Part shown: positions 1-8,304 of the stretch, piece after piece
How positions within the stretch are numbered: the first letter of the stretch is position 1
Layout: each line of letters starts with the position of its first letter
Origin: an uncultured Clostridia bacterium
Lineage (GTDB): Bacteria > Bacillota > Clostridia > Peptostreptococcales > Anaerovoracaceae
NCBI GenBank assembly: GCA_934255545.1
Contig: CAKQOE010000008.1
Location: 1-64,000, forward strand
Reading direction: 5' to 3'
Length of the DNA: 64,000 nt
Notes under the pieces: generated by a model
What the model saw: only the letters and a program-made list of their open reading frames with translations
Databases searched by the model: none
What the model was told of the DNA's origin: nothing
Translations under genes and position numbers: made by a program

Positions 1-78
1 CCCATTCTGCGACGCGGAGCGTTCCGTATATCAGCCGCCGGCATCGGCGTCCCCGTATTTACAATAAAGTATACTTTT
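1..78 (-). repeat. Dispersed repeat copy A
   Basis: Read on the minus strand, this stretch matches a segment at 21015-21086 and, in part, one at 21319-21366. Shared blocks are a perfect 12-base palindrome AAAGTATACTTT followed by a TGTAAATAC-like block, then ATACGGAAC, CTCCGCG and TCGCAGAATGGG. The copy is cut by the window edge, so its true end is not visible. No coding potential is seen. It is probably a small non-autonomous or decayed repeat. Confidence 0.6.
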
Positions 79-184
79 AGATTATACATGAATAATAAAA
101 AAAAATAAATGATCCTGCCTGCGTTTATAAAATTTTTCGATAGCATTTTCAGAACATATGTGTTATTATATAGATAAATATCAC

Positions 185-199
185 GTGCGCCCGGCGCAC
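185..199. repeat. GC-rich palindrome (GTGCGCC-C-GGCGCAC)
   Basis: Perfect 7-1-7 inverted repeat in AT-rich intergenic DNA, followed at once by a second small hairpin (GGCAGC-TTT-GCTGCC). It belongs to the dispersed set described under findings. It lies upstream of the first gene and could fold in its 5' leader. Confidence 0.6.
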
Positions 200-265
200 G
201 CGCAGGCAGCTTTGCTGCCGCATATACCGTATATTGCATTTGCATTTTATCAGGGAGAAACACAA

Positions 266-682
266 ATGGGAAAAATAACAGCTATAGTCTGTGTCGATGA
301 CGGGATGGGCCTTATGTTCAACAAAAGACGCCAGAGCAAGGACTCTGAGCTCAGAAAATGGATACTTACATTTCTTGATGGCAAAAAACTGTTTATGGAC
401 AGCTATACCCACGGACAGTTTTCAGATGAGCCGCAGGATCATCTCGTCGTATCTGACAGCTATATATCTGAAATGAGCGACAGCGATATCTGCTTTACGG
501 AAAAAAACGCAGACGCTCTGCCTGACGGCTGCGACTACATAGTCTGCCGCTGGAACAGACGCTATCCGTCTGACGTAAAGCTCACAGCAGATCCTGCCGC
601 ATACAGTATCGAGCTTCTCGCTGAGATACCCGGCAGCTCACACGAAAAGATGACCATAGAACACTGGAGGCGCAAAGAATAG
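266..682 (+). CDS. Conserved hypothetical protein (138 aa)
   Basis: I chose the ATG at 266 because GGGAG sits 8 bases upstream. An ATG at 158 would add 36 residues coded by palindromic leader DNA. The protein starts MGKITAIVCVDDGMGLMFNK and contains a CRWNRRYPSD motif. From memory, small proteins of this kind (VDD.GGMMFNKRRQS ... YRWNRRYP) are widespread in Clostridia and are sometimes loosely labelled ribonuclease Z. No metallo-beta-lactamase HxHxDH motif is present, so that label is not supported. There is no signal peptide or membrane segment. The gene ends 70 bases before a secreted nuclease and may be co-transcribed with it. Function unknown. Confidence 0.75.
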   Translation: MGKITAIVCVDDGMGLMFNKRRQSKDSELRKWILTFLDGKKLFMDSYTHGQFSDEPQDHLVVSDSYISEMSDSDICFTEKNADALPDGCDYIVCRWNRRYPSDVKLTADPAAYSIELLAEIPGSSHEKMTIEHWRRKE

Positions 683-752
683 ATAAAGCTTCCGCCAGAT
701 AAAACATACGCATACGATACAGAAACAGACATAAAAAAGGATATAATATATC

Positions 753-1517
753 ATGAGCAAAAATAATAAAAACAGACATTCACTGCCTGCAGTCATACTT
801 GCTATAGTCGTAGTTGCTGCAGGCGCATTCGGCATTATAGACAGCAACTCCGCCGACGGACTCGTATCATCCATACTCGCAGGCGGCAGCGACACTGTGC
901 AGGCTTCGGGCGGCTCTGCATCAGATATAGTAGATGTGTCGGATATACCCGACTACTCAGGAGATCCGTATATAGCAGTAAACAACAACGTTCCGTACTT
1001 CAAGAGCGACGACCTTACAACTACATATTTCGAACACTACAGCGATCTCGATCCGCTGGGGCGCTGCGGCGAGGCATACGTAAATATATGCCGGGATACG
1101 ATGCCGACGCAGCCGCGCGGCTCTATAAGCAATATAAAGCCTTCCGGCTGGCACACATACAAGTATGATTTCGTTGACGGCAAATATCTCTACAACAGAT
1201 GCCACCTCATAGGATATCAGCTCGCAGGCGACAACTACAAAACAAACCTTATAACAGGCACGCGCCAGTTTAACGTAGACGGTATGCTTCCGTTTGAAAA
1301 CATGGTCGCCGATTACGTAAAGGAAACAGATAACCACGTACTCTACAGAGTAACGCCGATGTATGACGGCGACGACCTCGTCGCACAGGGCGTTCTTATG
1401 GAAGCGGAGTCTGTAGAAGATAAAGGCGACGGCGTAGAGTTCTGCGTATTTGCCTACAATGTCCAGGACGGCGTGGATATAGATTATACTACAGGTGAGA
1501 CTAAGCTTGCTGCATAG
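753..1517 (+). CDS. Membrane-anchored or secreted DNA/RNA non-specific endonuclease
   Basis: The 254-residue protein has a hydrophobic segment at about residues 10-30 (signal anchor or uncleaved signal) and then a DNA/RNA non-specific endonuclease domain (NucA/EndA/sda1 type, beta-beta-alpha metal finger). The visible core motif is NRCHLIGYQLAGDN followed by NLITGTRQFN. The histidine matches the general base of the family, and the downstream Asn residues match the metal ligands. The usual DRGH is NRCH here. Likely role: Mg-dependent degradation of extracellular nucleic acid for nutrition, biofilm turnover or DNA uptake. It follows the 138-residue protein on the same strand and ends at a strong bidirectional terminator. 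Confidence 0.85.
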   Translation: MSKNNKNRHSLPAVILAIVVVAAGAFGIIDSNSADGLVSSILAGGSDTVQASGGSASDIVDVSDIPDYSGDPYIAVNNNVPYFKSDDLTTTYFEHYSDLDPLGRCGEAYVNICRDTMPTQPRGSISNIKPSGWHTYKYDFVDGKYLYNRCHLIGYQLAGDNYKTNLITGTRQFNVDGMLPFENMVADYVKETDNHVLYRVTPMYDGDDLVAQGVLMEAESVEDKGDGVEFCVFAYNVQDGVDIDYTTGETKLAA

Positions 1518-1564
1518 CGCAAGCGTATATATGACGTTAAAAATATACTGAAAATATTCAAAAG

Positions 1565-1606
1565 GCAAGCGGCAGCAGGATCATAGACCTGCTGCCGCTT
1601 GCTTTT
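1565..1606. terminator. Bidirectional terminator
   Basis: Perfect 15-bp stem (arms 1565-1579 and 1588-1602) with TTTT after the right arm. It sits between the convergent nuclease gene and the SLH gene and could serve both. Confidence 0.85.
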
Positions 1607-1654
1607 CTGGTTACTGTTTGTAATGAGTTTTTTCCTGTTTTACTGCTATTATAT

Positions 1655-4600
1655 TTATTTGTACGCTCTGTATATGAACGTTACGCTCTGAGCTCTGGTA
1701 CACGCGCTGTCAGGAGAAAATTTAGTCTCTGATGTTCCGCTCGTTATTCCCTTCTCTACTGCCCATGCTGCAGCGGCTGCGTAATAAGCGTTTGCGGATA
1801 TATCGCCGAACTGCTGAGCTGTTCCGGACGCTGCAGGACTTCCTGCCGACCTCCACATGAACGTTACTATCTGCGCCCTTGTGCATGTAGCATCAGGTGA
1901 GAATGTAGTCATCGATGTTCCGCTCGTTATTCCCTTTTCTACCGCCCACGCTACAGCGTCAGCATAATACGCGTCAGATGCGACATCTATGAATTTTGAT
2001 GCCGATCCCGTTACTGCAGGGCTTCCGGCATTTCTCCACAGGAATGTTACTATCTGCGCTCTCGTGCAGCTTGCGTCAGGTGAGAATGTCGTTGCTGATA
2101 TTCCGCTCGTTATTTTCTTTTCTACTGCCCACTTTACTGCGTCAGTATAATAAGCATTTGTGCTTACGTCAGTAAAACCGCCGTTTGAAGCGTTATTGCC
2201 ATCCTGACCCGGATCGGCAGTATTTCCTGTGTTGGAATTTCCTGATTCTGAAGGTCTTCCGCTTGACGAACTTCCGCCTGTCGATCTCTTTGTGTATGAT
2301 ATAGTCTCACCGTCAAGAGTCGTAAATTTAAGCGTATTGCCGATGACCTCGTACCGACCGCCTACAGGCGTCTCGCCCTCTGTATAAGGAACATAAACGC
2401 CTGACTTACCGTTCGGGTCGTTATCATAAGCGTAATAATCATACTCGGCAGACTGTACATACTGGTCTGAACCCTTTGAGCGCACGAACGTCTTGCCATG
2501 GCCTTCTGCGTCCAAGACGCAGTACATGCCTGTTATACCGTATTCTTCTGCTTCAGGATAATCGCTTACATTGCAGTCCCACGTGCCGACAAGGTCACTT
2601 AACTGACTGAGCGATGAAGCTGTTCTCGCGTCAGGCCGCCCGTCTCCGTCAAAATCGTTTCCTACTGCATTTTCAACGCAGAAGAGTGATATTACCTTCT
2701 CTATAGTTGATTCATTCTTTTCTGACAGGGCGCTTACAGGTATACCCGCGGCCATCCAGTTCGCATAGCTTCCCTCAGCGTATTTTTTCAGATCGTCAAG
2801 GCTGCTGCCGTAACGGAACTCTATATGGAATGTCTCATCCGGAGTGTCAGGTGCCATAAAGAAATACCTGTATTCGCCTGAATTTTCATCAAGGCTCTTT
2901 AATATAGTAAAATCTTCCATTACAGGCTGATCGCCCATGCAGATATCAGCCATCCCTATGTAACGATACGCATGTGAGAACAGCTCCGCGCCGTCAGCAT
3001 CATATCCTGATATTTGAGTTCCGTTAAATACAAGCCTGTCAAGCTTCTTTCCGTCAACAGTTCTGAAATCGCAGAAGAACTGATCCTTAAGCGCTCCTGC
3101 GTTAAAGTCCGCTTCGCTTCCTCCTATGCTCTGCTTCATTACTGCGGCAAGTATATCCGCATCTGTACTGTCGTCTTCCTGCCCGAATGTCTTTCCTGTG
3201 CCGATGACTGCAGCGCTGTAGTCATGCCAGTAATGATCGTATTTGCTGTTAAATGTCGCGCCTGTGAAAAGCTGCTGATATTCTTCTGAAATAGCGCTTA
3301 TCAGGCTGCCGCTGTCTTTATCGTCATACTGGTCTGAGCTTTCGTACATCATCGACGTAGTGCCGGTGACGGCAGATGCCTTGTTGCCATTTATTGTAAG
3401 ATCATCTGTATTATTTTCGCCTATCGTGCATCCTACTGCACGTCCAGCTACAGCGCCGGGCGCTGAAAAGCCGTATACAGAGTTTTCGTCTGTTCCCGCA
3501 GTTACGCTTCCTGTTATAGTATTGCCTGATGCATTGAAGCGATGCTCCATTCCGAGGTAATACATTCCCGTTCCGACAAGTCCGCCAACGTGTGTTGCGC
3601 CGGGCGCGCTTACAGACGCATTTACAGTATTTCCGGTAACAGATGTAGGAGCCGCCGGATCACTGTTTACATCTCCTGTCGGCTGCGTTCCGTTTCCTGT
3701 GTAGCCGCACAGACCGCCTATCGCATGTCCGCCCTTAGGGGCATTTATGCTGACGTTTACGTTGTTTCCGCTTATCTCAGTCATGAGCTGGCCGCTGCCG
3801 CACAGACCACCGAGACCTACAGGCTCGTTTCCTTCAGCATTTATAGTTACATCGTTTACAGTACAGCCTTCTATCGAACCGCCGAAGCCGCCGCCTACTA
3901 TACCGCCGCCGCACTCTGCCATATCGTACTGTATGATCCTGCCGTTATCGAACTTATTGTTCCCGAGTACATTTATATCTGTTTTTTCAGATCTGCAATT
4001 TGCAATATTTACAGACGAACTTCCGCCTATGATCGCGCCTACGCAGTTGCTTCCCGATATCGTATTGCGCTTGCCTTCGCTGGCTGTAAGAGTTACATTT
4101 GTAACGCTTCCGCCGTTCATTGCATAGCCGATGACTCCGCCTGTAGCCATTGAACCGTGATCGTCAGTCACCATGCTCTCGTCAACATTTACAGAGACAT
4201 CCTTTACTATCAGATCATGGATGTTTGCTCCGCTTCCAGTCATGTCCATCGTATATCCGAAAAGACCGCCTGAGATCATCATGCCGACGCTGTCAGGCAT
4301 AACGTCAACGATTATATTAGATACCGTATGACCGCCACCGTCGAAGTTTCCGCTGAATATCTTTGATATATCCGGATTATCATAGCCTGTTGAAAAATCT
4401 ACTGTACCTATAGGGAGCCATCCGTGGTAAATGTATGCGCCCATGTCCATATTAAACATATTGAGATCGATATCTGCATCAAGCTTATAATTTGCTGATG
4501 GAGCATATCGTACAGAATAAAGTGCTTCAGGCGTTGTGATGATATATGGTGATGATGCTGAGCCGTCACCTCCCGAAAACACTCTAACATTGCCCTTTTG

Positions 4601-5773
4601 ACCGTCTATTGTATCAAGCTCTGTAGCGTATCCTGCCATTCCGACATCGCTCTTACCTGTAACTTTAACATCTGCACTCGATTCACTTATATTGTAGCGA
4701 GACGGTACAGGGAAATATGTTTTAGTTCCTTCTATGTAATATCCTCCGCCGATAAGCTTTCCGATACGTTCTGCATCAGATCCTACAGTAATGCTGCCTT
4801 TTACACTGCAGCCAGATACATTTGTCGCTTCAGAATCTCCCGTCGTTCCTGTATATCCCAGCATGCTCCCAACTAAGTACGCATGCTGACCGTTTACTGA
4901 TACTGATACATTATCAGTCTTACAAGCTGTTACATACTCAGCCAAAACCGCGCAGCCCGAAAGACCGCCTATACCGTAAACATACGGGCCGTTATCAACA
5001 TTGATGCTGCTGTTTTTAACAGTACAATTGTAGAGTCTGCAGCCCTCAAAGCCGCCGCCGAGTATGCCGACATCGTGAACATTTTCTGTATACGCCGATG
5101 CCTCAGACTTTGTTTCTACTACTACCTTCGCACCATCTACATCACAGTAGTTGAACTCGGAATCCATACCAGCGCCTGTAACTAACGCTATCATATTAGG
5201 CGCTGTAACTCCGCTGCCCGGTCCGAAAGCGTCGTTTTCAGAGAGTTTTCCCTGAAGCTTATTGTTATTGCCTGTTATATCTACATTATTGATAGTACTT
5301 TCAAATGCGTAACCTACAGCAGCGCCGACCATGCAAGTTCCCTTTACAGAAACGTTTTCAAGACTGAGATCCTTTATCTCTGCTCCGGCGGTGACGCCGA
5401 AAAGACCCGCTGCCATCATTCCGTCTATGTTTATGCCGGTTATCTTATGGCCTTTTCCGTCAAACACGCCCGAAAAAGCCTTTGATTCATCAGGCGTTTC
5501 TCCGTCGCCATTTGTATTTTCAAACTCGCCGATAGGCATCCATGCTCCATAAGATGAAAGGTCGATATCACTGTCAAGCACGTAATAAGCGTCCAAGTCG
5601 CCCGCCACAGCTGCAAGCTGTTCCGCCGTCTTTATCACATACGGATCGTTTTCCGTACCGCTGCCGCCCGCAAACGCAGACGATGAATCAGCAAACGCCA
5701 CAGAAGGCGTCATAGACAACGCCATCGCAGCCGCAGCTATCCATGCAATGATCCTGTTTTTCCTTCTTTTCAA
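1655..5773 (-). CDS. SLH-anchored surface protein with two beta-helix/GLUG-type modules
   Basis: I chose the TTG start at 5773: AAGGAGGG lies 7 bases upstream, and the next residues (LKRRKNRIIAW, then AAAAMALSMTPSVAFA) form a normal signal peptide. An ATG at 5845 would add 24 residues coded by leader hairpins. The resulting protein has 1,372 residues. It contains two tandem modules beginning NDPYVIKTAEQL and SSPYIITTPEAL, each followed by FSGVFDGKGHKI-like and GLFGYT-like repeats typical of right-handed beta-helix/GLUG surface proteins. A Ser/Gly/Asn-rich linker follows near residue 1150, and then three nearly identical SLH repeats from about 1190 to the end (DAVKWAVEKKITSG ... CTRAQIVTFLWR). 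SLH domains bind secondary cell-wall polymer. The ligand of the beta-helix part is unknown; adhesion or carbohydrate binding is plausible. Confidence 0.85.
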   Translation of the reverse strand: MKRRKNRIIAWIAAAAMALSMTPSVAFADSSSAFAGGSGTENDPYVIKTAEQLAAVAGDLDAYYVLDSDIDLSSYGAWMPIGEFENTNGDGETPDESKAFSGVFDGKGHKITGINIDGMMAAGLFGVTAGAEIKDLSLENVSVKGTCMVGAAVGYAFESTINNVDITGNNNKLQGKLSENDAFGPGSGVTAPNMIALVTGAGMDSEFNYCDVDGAKVVVETKSEASAYTENVHDVGILGGGFEGCRLYNCTVKNSSINVDNGPYVYGIGGLSGCAVLAEYVTACKTDNVSVSVNGQHAYLVGSMLGYTGTTGDSEATNVSGCSVKGSITVGSDAERIGKLIGGGYYIEGTKTYFPVPSRYNISESSADVKVTGKSDVGMAGYATELDTIDGQKGNVRVFSGGDGSASSPYIITTPEALYSVRYAPSANYKLDADIDLNMFNMDMGAYIYHGWLPIGTVDFSTGYDNPDISKIFSGNFDGGGHTVSNIIVDVMPDSVGMMISGGLFGYTMDMTGSGANIHDLIVKDVSVNVDESMVTDDHGSMATGGVIGYAMNGGSVTNVTLTASEGKRNTISGSNCVGAIIGGSSSVNIANCRSEKTDINVLGNNKFDNGRIIQYDMAECGGGIVGGGFGGSIEGCTVNDVTINAEGNEPVGLGGLCGSGQLMTEISGNNVNVSINAPKGGHAIGGLCGYTGNGTQPTGDVNSDPAAPTSVTGNTVNASVSAPGATHVGGLVGTGMYYLGMEHRFNASGNTITGSVTAGTDENSVYGFSAPGAVAGRAVGCTIGENNTDDLTINGNKASAVTGTTSMMYESSDQYDDKDSGSLISAISEEYQQLFTGATFNSKYDHYWHDYSAAVIGTGKTFGQEDDSTDADILAAVMKQSIGGSEADFNAGALKDQFFCDFRTVDGKKLDRLVFNGTQISGYDADGAELFSHAYRYIGMADICMGDQPVMEDFTILKSLDENSGEYRYFFMAPDTPDETFHIEFRYGSSLDDLKKYAEGSYANWMAAGIPVSALSEKNESTIEKVISLFCVENAVGNDFDGDGRPDARTASSLSQLSDLVGTWDCNVSDYPEAEEYGITGMYCVLDAEGHGKTFVRSKGSDQYVQSAEYDYYAYDNDPNGKSGVYVPYTEGETPVGGRYEVIGNTLKFTTLDGETISYTKRSTGGSSSSGRPSESGNSNTGNTADPGQDGNNASNGGFTDVSTNAYYTDAVKWAVEKKITSGISATTFSPDASCTRAQIVTFLWRNAGSPAVTGSASKFIDVASDAYYADAVAWAVEKGITSGTSMTTFSPDATCTRAQIVTFMWRSAGSPAASGTAQQFGDISANAYYAAAAAWAVEKGITSGTSETKFSPDSACTRAQSVTFIYRAYK

Positions 5774-5800
5774 GATTCTCCCTCCTTCAGCACCTCTATA

Positions 5801-5876
5801 GTTAGCAGTAACTAACCTCACGGTAAAAATTTTTTGCAGGAGCACTCCACCTGCAATTCAGTTAGTAATAGCTAAC
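5801..5876 (-). promoter_or_regulatory. Structured 5' leader of the SLH gene: paired 16-base motifs around a hairpin
   Basis: Two 16-base motifs, GTTAGCAGTAACTAAC (5801-5816) and GTTAGTAATAGCTAAC (5861-5876), are each dyad-like and occur in opposite orientation, matching at 14 of 16 positions. They could bind a dimeric regulator, or pair with each other in RNA. Between them lies a hairpin (arms TTGCAGG/CCTGCAA, 5834-5856) followed on the minus strand by a short A/U run, like an attenuator. The function is inferred from layout only. Confidence 0.45.
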
Positions 5877-5930
5877 CCAATAACAATTTTTTATGCAGAC
5901 CGGATATCCACCGACCTGCATCCTGTATTG

Positions 5931-5960
5931 ATATTAGCACATATACCATAAGCATGTCAA
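5931..5960 (-). promoter_or_regulatory. Promoter of the SLH/beta-helix gene
   Basis: On the minus strand a perfect -35 TTGACA (5955-5960) is followed after 18 bases by TAATAT (5931-5936). The transcript would carry a leader of about 150 bases before the TTG start. Confidence 0.6.
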
Positions 5961-6023
5961 TAGTATGCATGTTCTGTTTACGTTATAAGAATCTCGCTTG
6001 CTCAGAACGCAGCGACCGCTTGC

Positions 6024-6061
6024 AACGAAATGGGAGGAGCCGCAGCTCCTCCCATTTCGTT
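6024..6061. other. Very strong 17-bp hairpin without a U-tract
   Basis: Perfect stem with arms 6024-6040 and 6045-6061 and a CGCA loop. It lies downstream of the HD gene and upstream of the SLH promoter. Neither side has a proper T run, so it is not a textbook terminator; it may protect an mRNA 3' end. Confidence 0.7.
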
Positions 6062-6145
6062 ATATTTATGAACAATTCTGATTTACGATTTTAATAACTA
6101 ATTAATTATATTACTTTTATCCTTTAAAGTAAACCTGTTAATTAA

Positions 6146-6685
6146 TTACAGCGCTCTGATCAGTCCGTAGAAAAGGCTGAGATATTCATTCTCTACCTTT
6201 TCAAACGGTACCGGCTCAAAGTCTATGTGTATATGTGTATCAGGTTCTTCCTGGTCGATGTCCATGTTGAGAAGGACTGTAAGATCATAGTAAAGCATAT
6301 CGTCATCTATCTGCTTCACCTGCTTCTGCTCTTCATCAGTAAGCTTCGATCCGAGATACTTTGTATATATTATGTCAAGAAGCTTGTTTTCATGCTCTAT
6401 ATACTGCGGCAGCAGCTTCTTTACAGGGCGAGGTATATCGCACATATACGCCTCTGACGCGTCATGAAGCAGACACGCGAGAGTCACTCTGCGGCTACAG
6501 CCGCGCGCTGCTGCCTCACGACAGCAGTTCACGCAGTGCTGAGCTACTGAAAAGAAAGATTTAACATGTCCGTTGCCGCGGCACTGGAGTGAGAGAGAGT
6601 GCGCGACATCCCGGATGTCGATAAGATCCGGATCCGGGTCCATGACGTCAAAACATTTTTCTGTATATGTATTTATCCAGTTCAT
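6146..6685 (-). CDS. HD-domain phosphohydrolase
   Basis: A 179-residue protein with the layout of small HD-superfamily hydrolases: an IDIRDVAHSLSLQCR start, a VAQHC histidine, and the paired metal ligands in LLHDASEAY, then conserved CDIPRPVKK. Members of this YfbR/YedJ-like group hydrolyse nucleotide or other phosphomonoesters with a divalent metal. The substrate cannot be told from sequence. It starts 6 bases after the stop of the aldo/keto reductase gene, so the two form an operon. No membrane segment or signal is seen. Confidence 0.8.
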   Translation of the reverse strand: MNWINTYTEKCFDVMDPDPDLIDIRDVAHSLSLQCRGNGHVKSFFSVAQHCVNCCREAAARGCSRRVTLACLLHDASEAYMCDIPRPVKKLLPQYIEHENKLLDIIYTKYLGSKLTDEEQKQVKQIDDDMLYYDLTVLLNMDIDQEEPDTHIHIDFEPVPFEKVENEYLSLFYGLIRAL

Positions 6686-6691
6686 AGTGTG

Positions 6692-7720
6692 CTATACCTG
6701 CTTTCCCGCGAGTATCTCTTTATAGTCCGCAAGGTTTTTCTCAAGCAGCGCCGGCGTATCAAGTCCGTAAGGGCACTTGCTGCTGCACTGCCCGCAATGC
6801 AGACATTCTTCTATCTTCATCATTTTTTCCTGCATGGCAGGAGTCAGCTGTGCTGACTGCGGTGCGCGCCTTATCATAAGCGACATACGCGCGCAGTTGT
6901 TTATTTCTATTCCGACAGGACACGGCATACAGTATCCGCAGCCGCGGCAGAAATCTCCGATCAGCTGAGCCCGGTCGGTCTCTATGATCTTCTTTATCTC
7001 TTCAGTCATTCCCGGCGGATCCATCATATATGAAAGGAATTCGTCAAGCTCGCTCTCGCGCTGCACGCCCCATATCGGCAGCACGTGACTGTACTGTGGC
7101 TGGTCGAGGAAGGCGAATGCCGCAGCCGACTTTGTTATAAGTCCTCCGGACATCCCCTTCATGGCTATAAACCCCATATCCGCCTCGCGGCACTTCCTTA
7201 CGATCTCTTCATCTTCAGGAGTCGCGAGATAATTAAAAGGAAACTGAAGCGTTTCATAAAGACCTGACTCTATCGCATCAAGCGCTGTACGCTGCCTGTG
7301 GTTAGTTATGCCTATATGACGTATCTTTCCCTGCGCCTTTGCCTCGAGCATTGCCTCGTACATCCCGCTGCCATCGCCCGGTTTCGGACAGACAGCAGGA
7401 TTGTGGAACTGATAAAGATCTATATAGTCGGTATCAAGCTCGCTAAGCGACGTCTCAAGCTGAGACCAGAACTGATCCGGCGTGTCAGACATAGTCTTTG
7501 TCGCTATGAACACTTTATCGCGCATGCCCTTGAACGCGAGCCCTACCTTATGCTCGCTGTCCGTATAAAAACGCGCAGTATCAAAGAACGTCACACCGTG
7601 ATCATACGCCTTTCTAAGAAGGCGTACGGCCTCATCATCAGAGATGCGCTGTATCGGCAGAGCTCCGAATCCCGTTTTATCTGTAATTATTTCTGTTTTT
7701 CCCAATCTCATATCAGCCAT
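6692..7720 (-). CDS. Aldo/keto reductase with C-terminal 4Fe-4S domain
   Basis: A 342-residue protein. Residues 1 to about 240 form an aldo/keto reductase barrel: DTARFYTDSEHKVG carries the catalytic Asp/Tyr region, and DYIDLYQFHNP and IRHIGITNH are family blocks. The C-terminal part carries two cysteine clusters, CRGCGYCMPCP (near 257) and CLHCGQCSSKCPYG (near 307), which resemble bacterial ferredoxin 4Fe-4S sites. This class is common in anaerobes and is usually annotated as an oxidoreductase of unknown substrate; flavin- or ferredoxin-coupled electron transfer is likely. It is followed by the HD hydrolase. A TTGACA-like -35 is present upstream at 7791-7796 (minus), but its -10 is poor. Confidence 0.88.
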   Translation of the reverse strand: MADMRLGKTEIITDKTGFGALPIQRISDDEAVRLLRKAYDHGVTFFDTARFYTDSEHKVGLAFKGMRDKVFIATKTMSDTPDQFWSQLETSLSELDTDYIDLYQFHNPAVCPKPGDGSGMYEAMLEAKAQGKIRHIGITNHRQRTALDAIESGLYETLQFPFNYLATPEDEEIVRKCREADMGFIAMKGMSGGLITKSAAAFAFLDQPQYSHVLPIWGVQRESELDEFLSYMMDPPGMTEEIKKIIETDRAQLIGDFCRGCGYCMPCPVGIEINNCARMSLMIRRAPQSAQLTPAMQEKMMKIEECLHCGQCSSKCPYGLDTPALLEKNLADYKEILAGKQV

Positions 7721-7886
7721 GCTTTACCTCGTACAATTAAAATATATTAAAACGATCTATCGCCAGACAAACATATCATAAATATGCAAATGTCAAAATG
7801 TCCAAATGAATACGACCCGCAGCAGGCGTCAGCGCCTGAACGAGCTATCCACTCAAAATTATATTACTAACGGTAAATTATTTCAA

Positions 7887-8015
7887 TTATTCAATCGTAC
7901 AGGCGCCTTTATAAATACCGCGAATACCGCGCTGCATATGACTCATATCCGGATGATCATATTCAACACGGAGCTGAAGCGCTTTTGCAGTCCCCTTTAC
8001 CGCAAGGCGCTTCAT
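7887..8015 (-). CDS. Possible small ORF (42 aa) in a structured intergenic transcript
   Basis: The 584-base gap between the reductase and the PrsW gene holds a minus-strand TATAAT (8051-8056) and, downstream of it, an open frame starting MKRLAVKGTAKALQLRVEYD and ending YKGACTIE. There is no clear ribosome binding site, and I recognise no family. The same DNA also folds well as RNA: GAAGCGC pairs with GCGCTTC, with an outer ACGGA/TCCGT stem, and a second hairpin follows near 7950. It may be a decayed gene, a small protein or a non-coding RNA. No known riboswitch core was recognised. Confidence 0.25.
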   Translation of the reverse strand: MKRLAVKGTAKALQLRVEYDHPDMSHMQRGIRGIYKGACTIE

Positions 8016-8151
8016 CCGTCTGAGGCAGCATGCCCGTAATCGATGTCTGTATTATAGCAATCTTACCTTACAGGAAAGTCAACAGGAATATTCATAAAAT
8101 TTCTGTAATTTTTACGAACAGAAAATCGGTCCTGCCAATATAGTTCAGCCT

Positions 8152-8168
8152 CGCGCGCCGGGCGCGCG
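8152..8168. repeat. GC-rich palindrome (CGCGCGCC-G-GGCGCGCG)
   Basis: Perfect 8-1-8 inverted repeat in AT-rich intergenic DNA downstream of the PrsW gene. An identical copy is at 55358-55374. Confidence 0.65.
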
Positions 8169-8189
8169 CACATAGCTGAAAGCATTGAA

Positions 8190-8230
8190 AACAGCGGCTT
8201 TCGCAAAAAGCTCAGCCGCTGTTATTTTTT
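8190..8230. terminator. Terminator hairpin after the PrsW operon
   Basis: Stem AACAGCGGCT/AGCCGCTGTT (8190-8199 and 8214-8223). The long T run (8225-8230) follows on the plus strand; on the minus strand, where the operon ends, only a short T run follows. It probably still marks the operon end. Confidence 0.6.
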
Positions 8231-8304
8231 CAGTTTTTTATTTTCCGTATCTATTTCGGAGCATATGAAATATTGATTTTCCCTCGGTCATAGTTTTGAC
8301 GCAT

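Noticed and set aside
957..1568. 203-codon minus-strand open frame over the nuclease gene
   Set aside because: It lies antisense to a convincing nuclease, has no ribosome site and no recognisable motif; a shadow frame.
1655..2190. Tandem DNA repeats of about 195 bases considered as a second repeat array
   Set aside because: They are the coding units of three SLH domains in the sense frame, not CRISPR or satellite DNA.
3542..4153. 203-codon plus-strand frame inside the SLH/beta-helix gene
   Set aside because: Antisense to repeated coding DNA; composition mirrors the sense gene and no start signals are seen.
7806..8039. 77-codon plus-strand frame between reductase and PrsW
   Set aside because: No ribosome site, unlikely composition; the opposite strand holds the better transcript signals.
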